The notes: generated by a model not told the origin, from the letters alone. A stretch of 64,000 nucleotides of DNA from an uncultured bacterium (GCA_937996235.1 CALKVK010000030.1:124001-188000), one strand, 5' to 3'; positions 17,721-27,368 are shown, counted from the stretch's first letter. Numbers and translations: made by a program.

Positions 17721-18389
17721 CTCGAGCTTCTCGAGGCGCGCCCGCAGCTCGGCCACCTCGCGCCGCAGCGCCTCGACCTCGTCGCGGAGCGACGGCGCCG
17801 CCGCGACGGGCGGTGCGACGCGTCCGGGACCCGCGACGTCGTGTGCGCCGTCGTGCGCGGCAGCGTGCGCGCCGTCGTCGTCGCGCGGCACCGACTCGCC
17901 CGTGCGGTCGTTGCAGAGCGTCTGCCGCCAGCGCGCGTAACGCTGCCCGCTCTCGCGCGGGAGCAGCTCGACGAAGCGCCGCTCCCTGAGGTCGCGCAGG
18001 AGCGCGTCCACGCGCTCCTGGTTCTCGAGGTGCGCCATGCGCACCGCGCGCCGGAACAGCTCGCCCGCCGTCTGCGGACCGCGCAGCAGCAGCTCGGCGA
18101 GGATCGCGATCTCCTGCCGCGAGACCAGCAGCTCGTCCATCAGCCGCTCGCCGTAGCGCGGCACGCGGCCGCCCTCGCGCTCGTGGACCATCAGCAGTCC
18201 GCGCTGGCGCAGGCCCATCAGGCAGCCCGTGATCTCGAACTCGAGCAGCTCGAGCTCGGGGTCGCGGTTGCTCTTCTGGTTGCACGCCGCGACGAGCGCG
18301 TTCAGGGAGAGGGGATAGGCGTCGGGCGTCGTCCAGCGCTTCTCGATCAGCGCTCCGAGGATGCGCGCCTCCGTGCGGTCGAGCTCCAT
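17703..18389 (-). CDS. yceH: YceH/DUF480 family winged-helix protein
   Basis: The start is the ATG whose complement is at 18387-18389, preceded on the minus strand by GGAGG. The 228-aa product shows the DUF480 signature at its start (MELDRTEARILGALIEK, then PDAYPLSLNALVAACNQKSNR). Two winged-helix-like halves follow, with VHEREGGRVPRYGERL and RRAVRMAHLENQERVDALL. A Pro/Ala linker and a short C-terminal coiled coil (EVEALRREVAELRARLEKLEG) complete it. The family is widespread and its role is not established. Its last codons lie within the terminator hairpin. It is transcribed divergently from the ETF:quinone oxidoreductase gene across a 235-bp spacer. Confidence 0.9.
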   Translation of the reverse strand: MELDRTEARILGALIEKRWTTPDAYPLSLNALVAACNQKSNRDPELELLEFEITGCLMGLRQRGLLMVHEREGGRVPRYGERLMDELLVSRQEIAILAELLLRGPQTAGELFRRAVRMAHLENQERVDALLRDLRERRFVELLPRESGQRYARWRQTLCNDRTGESVPRDDDGAHAAAHDGAHDVAGPGRVAPPVAAAPSLRDEVEALRREVAELRARLEKLEGALGA

Positions 18390-18558
18390 GGCGTCCTCCG
18401 GGGCCGCGCACGATACCCGGCCCCGCCGCCGGCGACCCCGATCGGCGCAGGGCCGCGCGCGCTCCGGCCGGGGCGCGCCCCGGGCCCGCCGCCCGACGCG
18501 CGCCGCCCCGCACCGCGCGAGCCTCACGATTAGGCCGGGACAGCCGCCGCCATCGGGC

Positions 18559-18564
18559 TACGAT
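18559..18564 (+). promoter_or_regulatory. Candidate -10 element (TACGAT) for ETF:quinone oxidoreductase
   Basis: GGC followed by TACGAT sits 61 bp upstream of the ATG in the yceH/ETF-QO divergent spacer and matches the GC-TANNNT pattern recurring in the window. No -35 match was seen. Confidence 0.3.
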
Positions 18565-18624
18565 CGCGCGCTCGGCGCGGCCCGGCCGCGACCGCGCATC
18601 GGGCGCGGGGAGGGACCTCAGGAC

Positions 18625-20310
18625 ATGTCCGACATCGAGCGCGAGGTGCTGGAGGTTGACGTCCTCATCGTGGGCGGCGGACCCGCGGGGCTCGGCGCCG
18701 CGCTCCGGCTCGCGCAGCTCGCCGAAGAGGCCGGCCGCGACGACCTGACCGTCGTCCTGATCGAGAAGGCCGCGGAGCTCGGCTTCCACTCGTGCAGCGG
18801 CGCGGTCATGGACCCCGTCGCGCTCGCGGAGCTCGTGCCGGACTACCGCGCGCAGGGCTGCCCGATCGAGGCGGACGTCGTCCACGACGAGGTCTGGTAC
18901 CTGCACGAGAACGAGCGCATCCGCGTGCCGTTCACGCCCGCGCCGCTCCAGAACCACGGCCTGCACGTGATCTCGCTCGGACGTCTCGTCCGCTGGCTCG
19001 GCGGGCTCGTCGAGAAGACGGGTCGCGTCGAGGTGTTCACGGGGACCGCGGGCGCGGAGATGCTCTACGACGGCGAGCGCGTCGTCGGCGTGCGCACGGG
19101 CGACAAGGGCGTCGACAAGGGCGGCAACCCGAAGGGCAACTTCGAGCCGGGCATCGACATCCGCGCGCAGCTCACGATCCTCTCGGAGGGCGTGCGCGGG
19201 TCGCTCGCGAAGCCGCTGATCCCGAAGCTCGGCCTCGACGCCGAGAGCGCGCCGCAGGTCTACTCGATCGGCATCAAGGAGCTCTGGCAGCTCCCGCCGG
19301 GCAGCGTCGAGCCGGGGCGCGTGCTGCACACGATGGGCTGGCCGCTGCGCGACGACACCTTCGGCGGCGGCTTCGTCTACACGATGGCCGACGACATCGT
19401 GGACATCGGCCTCGTGGTCGGCCTCGACTACGTCGACCCGAACACCGAACCGCACAAGCTCTTCCAGCAGCTCAAGACGCACCCGGAGATCCGCCGCCTG
19501 CTCGAGGGCGGCAAGATGATCGAGTACGGCGCGAAGGCGCTGCCCGAGGGCGGCTACCACACGATCCCGCGGCCCTACGCCGACGGCGTGCTGCTCGCGG
19601 GCGACGTCGCGAGCTTCCTGAACCCGATGCGCCTGAAGGGCGTCCACACGGCGCTCAAGACCGGCATGCTCGCCGCGGAGACGGCGTTCGACGCGCTTGC
19701 GCACGGCGACGTCTCCGCCGACCGCCTCTCGCTCTACCACACGCGCATCGCCGGCTCGTGGGTGGAGACGGAGCTGCGCCTCTCGCGCAACTTCCACGCG
19801 GGCTTCCGCCACGGCACCGTCGCCGGCCTGTTCAACGCAGGCATGATCCTCGCGACGAACGGTCTCGGCGTGCTCGGCAGCGGCGACGGGCGTCCGGGCC
19901 ACGAGGCGATGCAGACGCTCGACCACTACTACTCGAGCCACGTCGACGACGACGCGGCGAAGAGTTTCAGGCGCCCGCGCTACGACGGCGTGCTGACCTT
20001 CGACAAGCTGACCGACGTCTACCACTCCGGCACGAAGCACAACGAGGACCAGCCCTGCCATCTCAAGGTGGCCGACACGGACCTCTGCGTGACGCGCTGC
20101 GCCGAGGAGTACGGCAACCCCTGCACGCGCTTCTGCCCCGCGCAGGTCTACAACATCGTCGAGGACGGCGCGGCGCCGAGCGGCAGGCGGCTGCAGATCG
20201 ACTTCGCGAACTGCGTGCACTGCAAGACGTGCGACATCGCCGACCCGTACCAGGTCATCACGTGGGTCACGCCCGAGGGCGGCGACGGCCCGCGCTACGA
20301 CCGCCTGTGA
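18625..20310 (+). CDS. Electron transfer flavoprotein:ubiquinone oxidoreductase
   Basis: This 561-aa protein has the usual length. An FAD-binding Rossmann motif lies near residue 13 (VDVLIVGGGPAGLGAALRL). The conserved SCSGAVMDP and GYHTIPRPYADGVLLAGD segments follow, then FLNPMRLKGVHTALKTG near 330. The C-terminal 4Fe-4S domain carries cysteines in CTRFCPAQVY and NCVHCKTCDI. The enzyme sits on the inner membrane and passes electrons from ETF, loaded by acyl-CoA dehydrogenases, to quinone. It is the natural end point for the dehydrogenase encoded at 16147. No etfAB genes are in the window. Confidence 0.96.
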   Translation: MSDIEREVLEVDVLIVGGGPAGLGAALRLAQLAEEAGRDDLTVVLIEKAAELGFHSCSGAVMDPVALAELVPDYRAQGCPIEADVVHDEVWYLHENERIRVPFTPAPLQNHGLHVISLGRLVRWLGGLVEKTGRVEVFTGTAGAEMLYDGERVVGVRTGDKGVDKGGNPKGNFEPGIDIRAQLTILSEGVRGSLAKPLIPKLGLDAESAPQVYSIGIKELWQLPPGSVEPGRVLHTMGWPLRDDTFGGGFVYTMADDIVDIGLVVGLDYVDPNTEPHKLFQQLKTHPEIRRLLEGGKMIEYGAKALPEGGYHTIPRPYADGVLLAGDVASFLNPMRLKGVHTALKTGMLAAETAFDALAHGDVSADRLSLYHTRIAGSWVETELRLSRNFHAGFRHGTVAGLFNAGMILATNGLGVLGSGDGRPGHEAMQTLDHYYSSHVDDDAAKSFRRPRYDGVLTFDKLTDVYHSGTKHNEDQPCHLKVADTDLCVTRCAEEYGNPCTRFCPAQVYNIVEDGAAPSGRRLQIDFANCVHCKTCDIADPYQVITWVTPEGGDGPRYDRL

Positions 20311-20341
20311 TCCGCGCGGCACCGCGCGTCGTCCCCGTCGC

Positions 20342-21058
20342 GTGAGGATCGAGCGCCCGCTGCTCCACGGCGTGCTGCTGCGTCGCTACAAGCGCTTCCT
20401 CGCGGACGTGCGGCTCGACGACGGCGCCGTGACGACGGTGCATTGCCCGAACTCCGGCTCGATGCTGGGCCTCGCCACCCCGGGCGCGCGCGTGCTCGTG
20501 AGCGACTCGCAGGACCCCGCGCGCAAGCTGCGGCTGACGCTCGAGCGCGTGCGCGCCGGGCGCACGTGGGTCGGCGTCAACACGCTGCTCCCGAACCGTC
20601 TCGCGCGCGAGGCGCTCGCCGCGCGCGCCGTCCCGGGACTGCCGCCCTACGACACGGTCGTCCCCGAGGCCGTGCTCGAGCCGGGCACGCGCATCGACTT
20701 CCGCCTCGACCGCGCGGGTGTGCCGGTCGCGTGGGTCGAGGTGAAGAGCGTGACGCTCGCGGAGCGCCGCGTGGCGCTGTTCCCCGACGCCGTCACGGAG
20801 CGCGGTCGCCGTCACATCGAGACGCTCGCGCGCGTCGCCCGCGGAGGCGTCGCCGCCGCCACGCTCTACCTCGTCGGCCGCGCCGACTGCGACGTCGTCC
20901 GGCCCGCGGACGCCATCGACCCGGCCTATGGCGACGCGCTGCGCGCGGCGGCCGCGGCGGGCGTGCTGCTGCTCGCCCATCGCGTGCGGATGCGGGGCGC
21001 CGACGTGCATGTCGGCGCGGCGCTCGAGGTGCAGCCCGGCCAGGCTTCAGCGCCGTAG
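20342..21058 (+). CDS. sfsA: SfsA family protein (sugar fermentation stimulation homologue)
   Basis: The GTG start at 20342 gives 238 aa, typical for SfsA. Early family segments are LLRRYKRFLADV and VHCPNSGSMLGL (residues 12-45). A nuclease-like core follows at about 115-165, with RIDFRL, WVEVKSVTL and FPDAVTERGRRHIETL; the D...EVK pattern is that of PD-(D/E)xK folds. SfsA proteins bind DNA and are thought to be nuclease-like; the maltose-regulatory role described in E. coli should not be assumed here. The gene lies 31 bp after ETF-QO and 12 bp before the coiled-coil gene, so a shared transcript is possible. Confidence 0.92.
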   Translation: MRIERPLLHGVLLRRYKRFLADVRLDDGAVTTVHCPNSGSMLGLATPGARVLVSDSQDPARKLRLTLERVRAGRTWVGVNTLLPNRLAREALAARAVPGLPPYDTVVPEAVLEPGTRIDFRLDRAGVPVAWVEVKSVTLAERRVALFPDAVTERGRRHIETLARVARGGVAAATLYLVGRADCDVVRPADAIDPAYGDALRAAAAAGVLLLAHRVRMRGADVHVGAALEVQPGQASAP

Positions 21059-21070
21059 GGGGGCGCTCCG

Positions 21071-22750
21071 ATGAGGCGGCAGGTCCCGCCGCCCCGCGCG
21101 TGTGCGCAGGCTGCCGGGATTCGCCGCAGCAGGTGCAACGTGGCCCAGGACCGCAGCGCTCGGAAGTCGGGGACGGAGACGGCTGCGCCGGCGGAGGCGC
21201 CGGCCGCGGCGTCGGCGCCGACGCCGGCGCAACTCGCCGAGGAGCTGACCGCGGTCGAGCGCCGTGCGCTCGAGGCCGAGGAGGCGCTCGCCCGGGAGCG
21301 GCACGCGTCGGCCGAACGCATCGGCGAGATGGAGGCGCGTCTGCGCGGCCTCGAGCCGTGGCTGCGCAAGCTGAAGCAGGAGCACGAGCGCATCACGGCG
21401 GAGCGCGACGAGCTGCTGCGCACGGCCGACGCCGTGACGCGCACGAAGGCGGGCGCGTCGGCCGAGGTCACGGCGCTCGGTCACGACCTCGCGGCCGCCC
21501 GCACCGAGCGCGACGCCGCGGTCGCGGAGCTCGTGGCGCTGCGCAAGCGCATCAAGCACGACCAGGAGGAGATGCTCCTCGCGTGGCAGCGGCGCATCAC
21601 CTCGGCGGAGGCGGCGCGCGACGCGGCGCAGGCGGAGCTGGCGGAGGCGCGCAGGACGGCGCACGTCAGTGCGGGCACGGGCGAGGAGCTGCGCGGGTTG
21701 AAGGCGCAGCTCGAGCAGGCGACGGCGGAGCTCTCGGCCCAGGCGGCGATCGCCCGCACGGCGCAGGAGGACGCGGAGCGCCTGCGCCGGCGCGTGCGCG
21801 AGCTCGAGGACGGCGACGAGGCGCGCGCGAGCGAGGCGTCGCGCCGCGCCGAGGAGAGCACGTCCGCGCGGCGGCGCATCACGGAGCTCGAGACCGAGCT
21901 CGCCGCAGCGCGGGAGGCCGCGACCGACGCGCGCAGCGCGCTCGACGCGGCGCGCGAGGAGTCGCAGCGTCTGTCCGAGATGCGCGACGACGCCGTGCGC
22001 AAGGCGGCCGCGCTCGAGGCGCGTGTCGGCTCGGAGGCCGAGGCGCGCGCGCGTGCCGAGCACCGCGCCGACGAGTCCGGGCTGGCGCTCGCGGAGCGCC
22101 TCGCGGAGATGGAGCGCGCGACGCACGAGCTCGCGAACGCGCGCTCGGCGCTCGCGGCGCTCGAGACGGAGCGCGACGGGCTCGCGCGCAGCCTCGAGGA
22201 GGAGCGCGAGGAGCGCGCGCTGTGCGTCGCGGCGATCGACTCGACGCACCGCTCCGAGTTCGACGCGCTGCGCACGCGCCAGGAGGCGGAGCTCGCGGCG
22301 CAGACGACGCGCGCGGAGGACGCCGAGCTGCGGCTCGCCGCCGTGCTCTCGCGCGTCGAGGCGGCGGAGGCCGAGGTCGCGAGCGAGCGGCGCCGCATCC
22401 GCCTGGGCGTGAGCGCCGTGCTCTCCGACGTGTTCCAGCGCCTCGTCGACGGCATGGAGCACGTCGTGGGACCGGACATCGGGATGCCTCCCGTCCAGAA
22501 GGCGGGGGACGTCGCCGTCGAGGGCGCCTCGGTGGCCGACGGCGCTCCCGACTGGGACCAGCTCCTCTCGGATCTCGAGGCGCTGCGCACCGAGGTCGAG
22601 GAGTTCCGCGACTCCGAGCTGCTCCGCGACGTTCCGGGGCTCGGCGACGAGGCGCACGCCGTCGCGGTGGACGACGACCGCGACGACGGCACGCAGTCGA
22701 TGCCGTCCGAGGCGGAGCCCGCTCCCGCGCCGCGCCGCCGCCGCCGCTGA
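21071..22750 (+). CDS. Long coiled-coil protein of unknown function
   Basis: This 559-aa product is almost entirely Ala/Glu/Arg coiled coil from about residue 55 to 450 (heptad-rich runs such as LKQEHERITAERDELL). No recognisable enzyme domain is present. The C-terminal 110 residues are acidic and end in a short Arg run. The ATG at 21071 has a G-rich site upstream. A GTG at 21140 (AQDRSARKSG) with AGGTG before it is an alternative that removes a poorly structured, Cys-containing leader. No signal peptide is seen, so it is probably cytoplasmic. Structural or scaffolding roles are possible; I do not recognise the family. Confidence 0.7.
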   Translation: MRRQVPPPRACAQAAGIRRSRCNVAQDRSARKSGTETAAPAEAPAAASAPTPAQLAEELTAVERRALEAEEALARERHASAERIGEMEARLRGLEPWLRKLKQEHERITAERDELLRTADAVTRTKAGASAEVTALGHDLAAARTERDAAVAELVALRKRIKHDQEEMLLAWQRRITSAEAARDAAQAELAEARRTAHVSAGTGEELRGLKAQLEQATAELSAQAAIARTAQEDAERLRRRVRELEDGDEARASEASRRAEESTSARRRITELETELAAAREAATDARSALDAAREESQRLSEMRDDAVRKAAALEARVGSEAEARARAEHRADESGLALAERLAEMERATHELANARSALAALETERDGLARSLEEEREERALCVAAIDSTHRSEFDALRTRQEAELAAQTTRAEDAELRLAAVLSRVEAAEAEVASERRRIRLGVSAVLSDVFQRLVDGMEHVVGPDIGMPPVQKAGDVAVEGASVADGAPDWDQLLSDLEALRTEVEEFRDSELLRDVPGLGDEAHAVAVDDDRDDGTQSMPSEAEPAPAPRRRRR

Positions 22751-22780
22751 GCGCCACCGCCGGGCATTCCTCGACCAGAC

Positions 22781-22799
22781 GTTTCGACATTTGCGAAAC
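22781..22799. promoter_or_regulatory. Inverted repeat, candidate operator of the ArsR-methyltransferase/metH operon
   Basis: GTTTCG (22781-22786) and CGAAAC (22794-22799) form a 6-bp perfect inverted repeat with a 7-nt AT-rich spacer (ACATTTG). It lies 7 bp before the GTG start of the ArsR-type gene. ArsR regulators bind 12-2-12-like imperfect palindromes at their own promoters, so autoregulation is plausible. No Shine-Dalgarno is visible between it and the start. Confidence 0.5.
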
Positions 22800-22806
22800 T
22801 GTCGAT

Positions 22807-23742
22807 GTGAAGGACCTCGCGCTGCGTCTGCGCCTGCTCGGCGACGAGACCCGTCTGCGCGTGCTGCGGCTCGTGCGGCGCGAGGAGCTGAACGCCGGCG
22901 AGATCGCGGGCGTGGTCGGCATCGCACCCTCCGCCGTCTCACGCCAGATCGCGCTCCTGCGCGATGCCGGACTCGTCGTCGAGCGGCGCGCCGGGCGCTT
23001 CGCGTGGTTCCGCGCCGCACCGGAGATCGAGGGCGGGGTGCTCGCGCTGCTCGGCGACGCGGTCGACGGCGCGGACGACCCGCACGGCGACCTCGCGCGG
23101 CTCGACGACGTGCGCCGGGCGCGGCGCGAGCGCCGCTTCGACGACGGCGACGCGCGTCGCCCGTTCGTGCCCGGACGCTCGTGGGCCGCGTGGGCACGTG
23201 CGCTCACGTGGCTCGTGCCGCCGGGACTGCGCGTGCTCGACCTCGGCTGCGGCGACGGGGCGCTGACGTGTGAGCTCGCGCGGTTCGCGGCACACGTCGA
23301 GGGCGTGGACCGCAGCGCGGCACTCGTGCGCACCGCGCGGGCGACGGCGCGGCGGCGCGGCGCGCGCGGCGTGACGTTCCGCGCGGCGGACCTCCTCGAC
23401 CTGCCGCACGACCCGGGCTCCTTCGACCTCGCGGTGCTCTCGCAGACGCTGCACGCCACGGAGCCGGCGCCCGCGCTCGCGGAGGCCGCGCGCGTGCTCG
23501 TGTCCGGGGGGCGCGTGCTCGTCGTGGACCTGCTCCCGCACACCGAGGAGTGGGTGCGCGAGCGCCTCGGACACACGCGGCTCGGGTTCGCGCCGCAGGA
23601 GCTGCAGGAACTGCTCGCCGCGGACTTCGACGACGTGCGCGTGGAGCGGCTGCCGGCGCGCGGCGGCGACCCGTTCCGCGTGGTGCTGGCGACGGGCGTG
23701 ACGCGCGCGGCGGCGCGCGCGCGCCGACGGAGGACTGCGTGA
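22807..23742 (+). CDS. ArsR-family regulator fused to a SAM-dependent methyltransferase
   Basis: This 311-aa protein starts at a GTG. Residues about 5-85 form an ArsR winged helix (LRLLGDETRLRVLRLVRRE, then IAPSAVSRQIALLRDAGLV). Residues about 140-290 form a class I methyltransferase (motif I VLDLGCGDGALTCELA, then FDLAVLSQTLHATEP and GGRVLVVDLLPH). ArsR-methyltransferase fusions next to metH are known in several phyla and are thought to sense methionine-cycle metabolites such as SAM or SAH. Here the stop overlaps the metH GTG (GTGA), strongly supporting a joint role. The metal-binding cysteines of classical ArsR proteins are not evident, so a metabolite is the more likely ligand. Confidence 0.88.
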   Translation: MKDLALRLRLLGDETRLRVLRLVRREELNAGEIAGVVGIAPSAVSRQIALLRDAGLVVERRAGRFAWFRAAPEIEGGVLALLGDAVDGADDPHGDLARLDDVRRARRERRFDDGDARRPFVPGRSWAAWARALTWLVPPGLRVLDLGCGDGALTCELARFAAHVEGVDRSAALVRTARATARRRGARGVTFRAADLLDLPHDPGSFDLAVLSQTLHATEPAPALAEAARVLVSGGRVLVVDLLPHTEEWVRERLGHTRLGFAPQELQELLAADFDDVRVERLPARGGDPFRVVLATGVTRAAARARRRRTA

Positions 23743-26700
23743 ACCCCCGCGACCTGCCCTGGCTCGATCCCGCGCGCGTGGCGGCGCTCGAGGCCGCCGC
23801 CGCCGAGCGCATCCTCGTGTTCGATGCGGCGATGGGCACGGCGCTCCAGGCCGTCGCGCTCACGGCCGCCGACTTCGGCGGTCCCGAGCTCGAGGGCTGC
23901 AACGAGGTGCTGGTCGCGACGCGGCCGGACGTCGTGCGCGCCGTGCACGATGCGCACCTCGCGGCCGGCGCGGACGTCGTCGAGACCGACACGTTCGGCG
24001 GCACGCCGCTCGTCCTCGCGGAGTACGGGCTCGCGGAGCGTGCGGTCGAGCTGAACGAGCGCGCGGCGCGGCTCGCGCGCGCGGCGTGCGCGGAGCGCGA
24101 CGTGCCGGGCCGGACGCGGTTCGTCGCAGGGTCGATGGGACCGACGACCAAGGCGATCTCGGTCACCGGCGGGATCACGTTCGAGGGACTGCGCGAGACG
24201 TTCGCCGCGCAGGCGCGCGGGCTGCTCGCGGGCGGTGTCGACCTGCTGCTCGTCGAGACGTCGCAGGACACGCGCAACGTGAAGGCGGCGCTGCTCGCGC
24301 TCGACGACGAGTTCGCGCGGCTCGGCGCACGCGTGCCCGTGATGGTCTCGTGCACGATCGAGCCGACGGGCACGATGCTCGCGGGTCAGGGCGTCGAGGC
24401 GTTCTGGACGAGCGTCGCGCACCGCGAGCTGTTCTCGGTCGGCCTCAACTGCGCGACGGGTCCCGAGTTCATGACGGACCACGTGCGCTCCCTCGCGGAG
24501 CTCGCGCGCACCCGCGTCTCGTGCCTGCCGAACGCGGGCCTGCCCGACGCGGACGGCCGCTACACGCTGACGCCCGCCGCCCTCGCGGCGGCCGTGCGGC
24601 GCTTCGCGGAGCACGGCTGGCTGAACGTCGTGGGCGGCTGCTGCGGCACGCGTGCCGAGCACGTCGCCGCCCTCGCGGAGGCGGTGCGCGGCCTGCCGCC
24701 GCGGCGCGTCCCCGCGCACAAGCGCACGCTGTTCTCGGGCATCGACTTCCTCGAGGTGACCGACGACAACCGCCCGGTGCTCGTCGGCGAGCGCACGAAC
24801 GTGATCGGCAGCCGCCGCTTCAAGCGGCTCATCGCCGAGGAGCGCTTCGAGGAGGCGGCCGAGATCGGCCGCGCGCAGATGAAGAGCGGCGCGCAGATGC
24901 TCGACGTCTGCCTCGCGAACCCCGACCGCGACGAGATGGCGGACCTCGAGCGCTTCATGGCCGGTGCGGTGCGGATGGTGCGCGCACCGTTCGTCGTCGA
25001 CTCGACGGACGCCGCCGTGATCGAGCGCGCGCTCACGTGGTGCCAAGGCAAGGCGCTCATCAACTCCGTCAACCTCGAGGACGGCGAGGAGCGCTTCGAG
25101 CAGGTCGTGCCGCTCGCGCTGCGCTACGGCGCGGCGCTGGTCGTCGGCTGCATCGACGAGGACCCGGTGCAGGGAATGGGGGTCTCGCGCCAGCGCAAGC
25201 TCGAGATCGCGCGGCGCAGCCACGAGCTGCTGACGCGCAAGTACGGCGTGCGCGAGGAGGACATCGTCTTCGACCCGCTCGTGTTCCCGTGCGCGACGGG
25301 CGCCGCGGAGTACGTGGGCAGCGGCGTCGAGACGATCGAGGGCGTGCGGCTCATCAAGCACGCGTTCCCGCACTGCCGCACGGTGCTCGGCATCTCCAAC
25401 GTCAGCTTCGGCCTGCCCGAGGCGGGGCGCGAGGTGCTGAACGCGGTCTTCCTCTACCACTGCACGAAGGCGGGCCTCGATCTCGCGATCGTCAACAGCG
25501 AGAAGCTCGAGCGCTACGCGTCGATCCCGGAAGAGGAGCGGCTCCTCGCCGAGGACCTGCTCTGGAACCGCGGTGACGACCCGGTCGCCGCGTTCGCGGC
25601 GCACTTCAAGGGGCGCGTCGCACACGCGAGCCACGCGCCGCGCGCCGACCTGCCGGTCGACGAGCGCATCGCGCGCTGCATCGTCGAGGGCACGAAGGAG
25701 GGGCTCGTCGCGGCGCTCGACGAGAAGCTCGCGGCCGGCGTCGCGGCGCTCGACGTCGTCAACGGTCCGCTGATGGCGGGGATGGACGAGGTCGGCCGGC
25801 TCTTCGCGAAGAACGAGCTGATCGTGGCGGAGGTGCTGCAGAGCGCCGAGGCGATGAAGACCGCGGTCACGCACCTCGAGCCGCACATGGAGCGCGCCGA
25901 CGCGGCGAGCAAGGGCACGATCGTCCTCGCGACGGTGAAGGGCGACGTCCACGACATCGGCAAGAACCTGGTCGAGATCGTGCTCGCGAACAACGGCTTC
26001 CGCGTCGTGAACCTGGGCATCAAGGTGCCGCCGGCCGAGCTCGTCGCGGCCGTGCGCGAGCACGCGCCCGACGCCGTCGGCCTGTCCGGACTGCTCGTCA
26101 AGTCCGCGCACCAGATGGTCGCGACCGCCGAGGACCTGCGCGCGGCCGGGATCGACGTGCCGATCCTCGTCGGCGGGGCGGCGCTCTCGCGGCGCTTCAC
26201 GGCGACGCGCATCCGCCCGGCGTACGGCGGCGGCCTCGTGCTCTACGCGCAGGACGCGATGGCGGGACTCTCGCTGCTCGACCGCGTCATGCGTCCGGCG
26301 GAGCGGCCGGCGCTCTTCGACCTCGCCGCGCAGGAGGACGGCACGCCCGCGGCCGTCGAGACGCTCGCGGCGAGCGCCGAGGCCGCGCCGGTCCGCAGCC
26401 GCGAGGTGGACGTCGCGCTCGCGGTCCCGCCGCCGCCGGACCTCGACGAACACGTCGAGGAGATCCGCGACCTCGACGCGCTCTGGGACTGGGTCAACCC
26501 GCAGATGCTCTACGGCCGCCACATGGGGCTGAAGGGCGCCGGCCGCAAGCTCGGCACGGACGACCCGCAGGCGCGCAAGGTCGAGGCGGCCATCGACGAC
26601 GTGAAGGCGCTGGCCCGCGACGGCGCGCTCACGGTGCGCGCCGTGTGGCGCTTCCTGCCGGCCGAGGCCGACGGCAACGCGCTCCGGCTGTTCCTGCCCG

Positions 26701-27206
26701 ACGGGCGCGAGGCGGCGCGCCTCGCCCTGCCCCGGCAGCGCCGCGCCGACGGCCTGTGCCTCGCGGACTACGTCCTCCCCGCGCGGGACGGCGTGCGCGA
26801 CCACGTCGCGCTCTTCGTGACGACGGCCGGCGCCGGCGTCCGGGAGCGCGCCGAGGAGTTGAAGCGGCGCGGCGAGTTCGTGCGCTGCCACGCGCTCCAG
26901 GCGCTCGCGATCGAGTCGGCCGAGGCCGCCGCCGAGCGCCTGCACGCGCAACTGCGCGCGCTGTGGGGCTTCCCGGACGCCGCCGGGACGACCATGCTCG
27001 AGCGCTTCCAGGCGCGCTACCGCGGGAAGCGCTACTCGCCGGGCTACCCCGCGTGTCCGGATCTCGAGCTGCAGGAGCCGTTCTTCGCGCTGCTGCGCCC
27101 GGAGCGCATCGGCGTCACGCTCACCGACGGGCACATGATGGAGCCCGAGGCGAGCGTCTCGGCGCTCGTCGTGCACCACCCCGAGGCGGCGTACTTCGCC
27201 GTGTGA
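23739..27206 (+). CDS. metH: Cobalamin-dependent methionine synthase
   Basis: The GTG start overlaps the upstream stop; the product is 1155 aa, close to the usual size. Domains in order are as follows. The homocysteine-binding barrel spans about 15-320, with zinc cysteines in GLNCATGPEF (near 235) and GGCCGT (near 300). The pterin-binding barrel spans about 345-610 (GERTNVIGSRRFKRLI). The B12 cap and Rossmann domain spans about 640-870, with the cobalt-ligand motif DVHDIG near 736 and GLSGLLVKS. The AdoMet reactivation domain spans about 910-1155, with RYRGKRYSPGYPACPDL. It methylates homocysteine from methyl-tetrahydrofolate in the cytoplasm. No cobalamin or SAM riboswitch is evident upstream; control by the coupled ArsR-type regulator is more likely. 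Confidence 0.97.
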   Translation: MNPRDLPWLDPARVAALEAAAAERILVFDAAMGTALQAVALTAADFGGPELEGCNEVLVATRPDVVRAVHDAHLAAGADVVETDTFGGTPLVLAEYGLAERAVELNERAARLARAACAERDVPGRTRFVAGSMGPTTKAISVTGGITFEGLRETFAAQARGLLAGGVDLLLVETSQDTRNVKAALLALDDEFARLGARVPVMVSCTIEPTGTMLAGQGVEAFWTSVAHRELFSVGLNCATGPEFMTDHVRSLAELARTRVSCLPNAGLPDADGRYTLTPAALAAAVRRFAEHGWLNVVGGCCGTRAEHVAALAEAVRGLPPRRVPAHKRTLFSGIDFLEVTDDNRPVLVGERTNVIGSRRFKRLIAEERFEEAAEIGRAQMKSGAQMLDVCLANPDRDEMADLERFMAGAVRMVRAPFVVDSTDAAVIERALTWCQGKALINSVNLEDGEERFEQVVPLALRYGAALVVGCIDEDPVQGMGVSRQRKLEIARRSHELLTRKYGVREEDIVFDPLVFPCATGAAEYVGSGVETIEGVRLIKHAFPHCRTVLGISNVSFGLPEAGREVLNAVFLYHCTKAGLDLAIVNSEKLERYASIPEEERLLAEDLLWNRGDDPVAAFAAHFKGRVAHASHAPRADLPVDERIARCIVEGTKEGLVAALDEKLAAGVAALDVVNGPLMAGMDEVGRLFAKNELIVAEVLQSAEAMKTAVTHLEPHMERADAASKGTIVLATVKGDVHDIGKNLVEIVLANNGFRVVNLGIKVPPAELVAAVREHAPDAVGLSGLLVKSAHQMVATAEDLRAAGIDVPILVGGAALSRRFTATRIRPAYGGGLVLYAQDAMAGLSLLDRVMRPAERPALFDLAAQEDGTPAAVETLAASAEAAPVRSREVDVALAVPPPPDLDEHVEEIRDLDALWDWVNPQMLYGRHMGLKGAGRKLGTDDPQARKVEAAIDDVKALARDGALTVRAVWRFLPAEADGNALRLFLPDGREAARLALPRQRRADGLCLADYVLPARDGVRDHVALFVTTAGAGVRERAEELKRRGEFVRCHALQALAIESAEAAAERLHAQLRALWGFPDAAGTTMLERFQARYRGKRYSPGYPACPDLELQEPFFALLRPERIGVTLTDGHMMEPEASVSALVVHHPEAAYFAV

Positions 27207-27368
27207 CGCGGACCGCTCGCGGGGCCGGCGGCATCTTCCCCGCAGCGGCGCACGCGGAACCCCCGGTCCGCGCGGGCGGTTCGAGGCCGGTCCCGGGAAG
27301 ATCGGTCCGGCGGGCCGCCGCGTCCGCCCTGCGCCAGGCGTGCGAGCCTGCTGCGCCCAGGAGAAGCC

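Noticed and set aside
22751..22806. SAM or cobalamin riboswitch upstream of the metH operon
   Set aside because: The spacer is only 56 bp and lacks riboswitch core motifs; an operator-like inverted repeat explains it better.
27207..27368. Possible regulatory RNA between metH and the giant repeat gene
   Set aside because: GC-rich spacer without a conserved fold I can recognise; only a ribosome site is supported.
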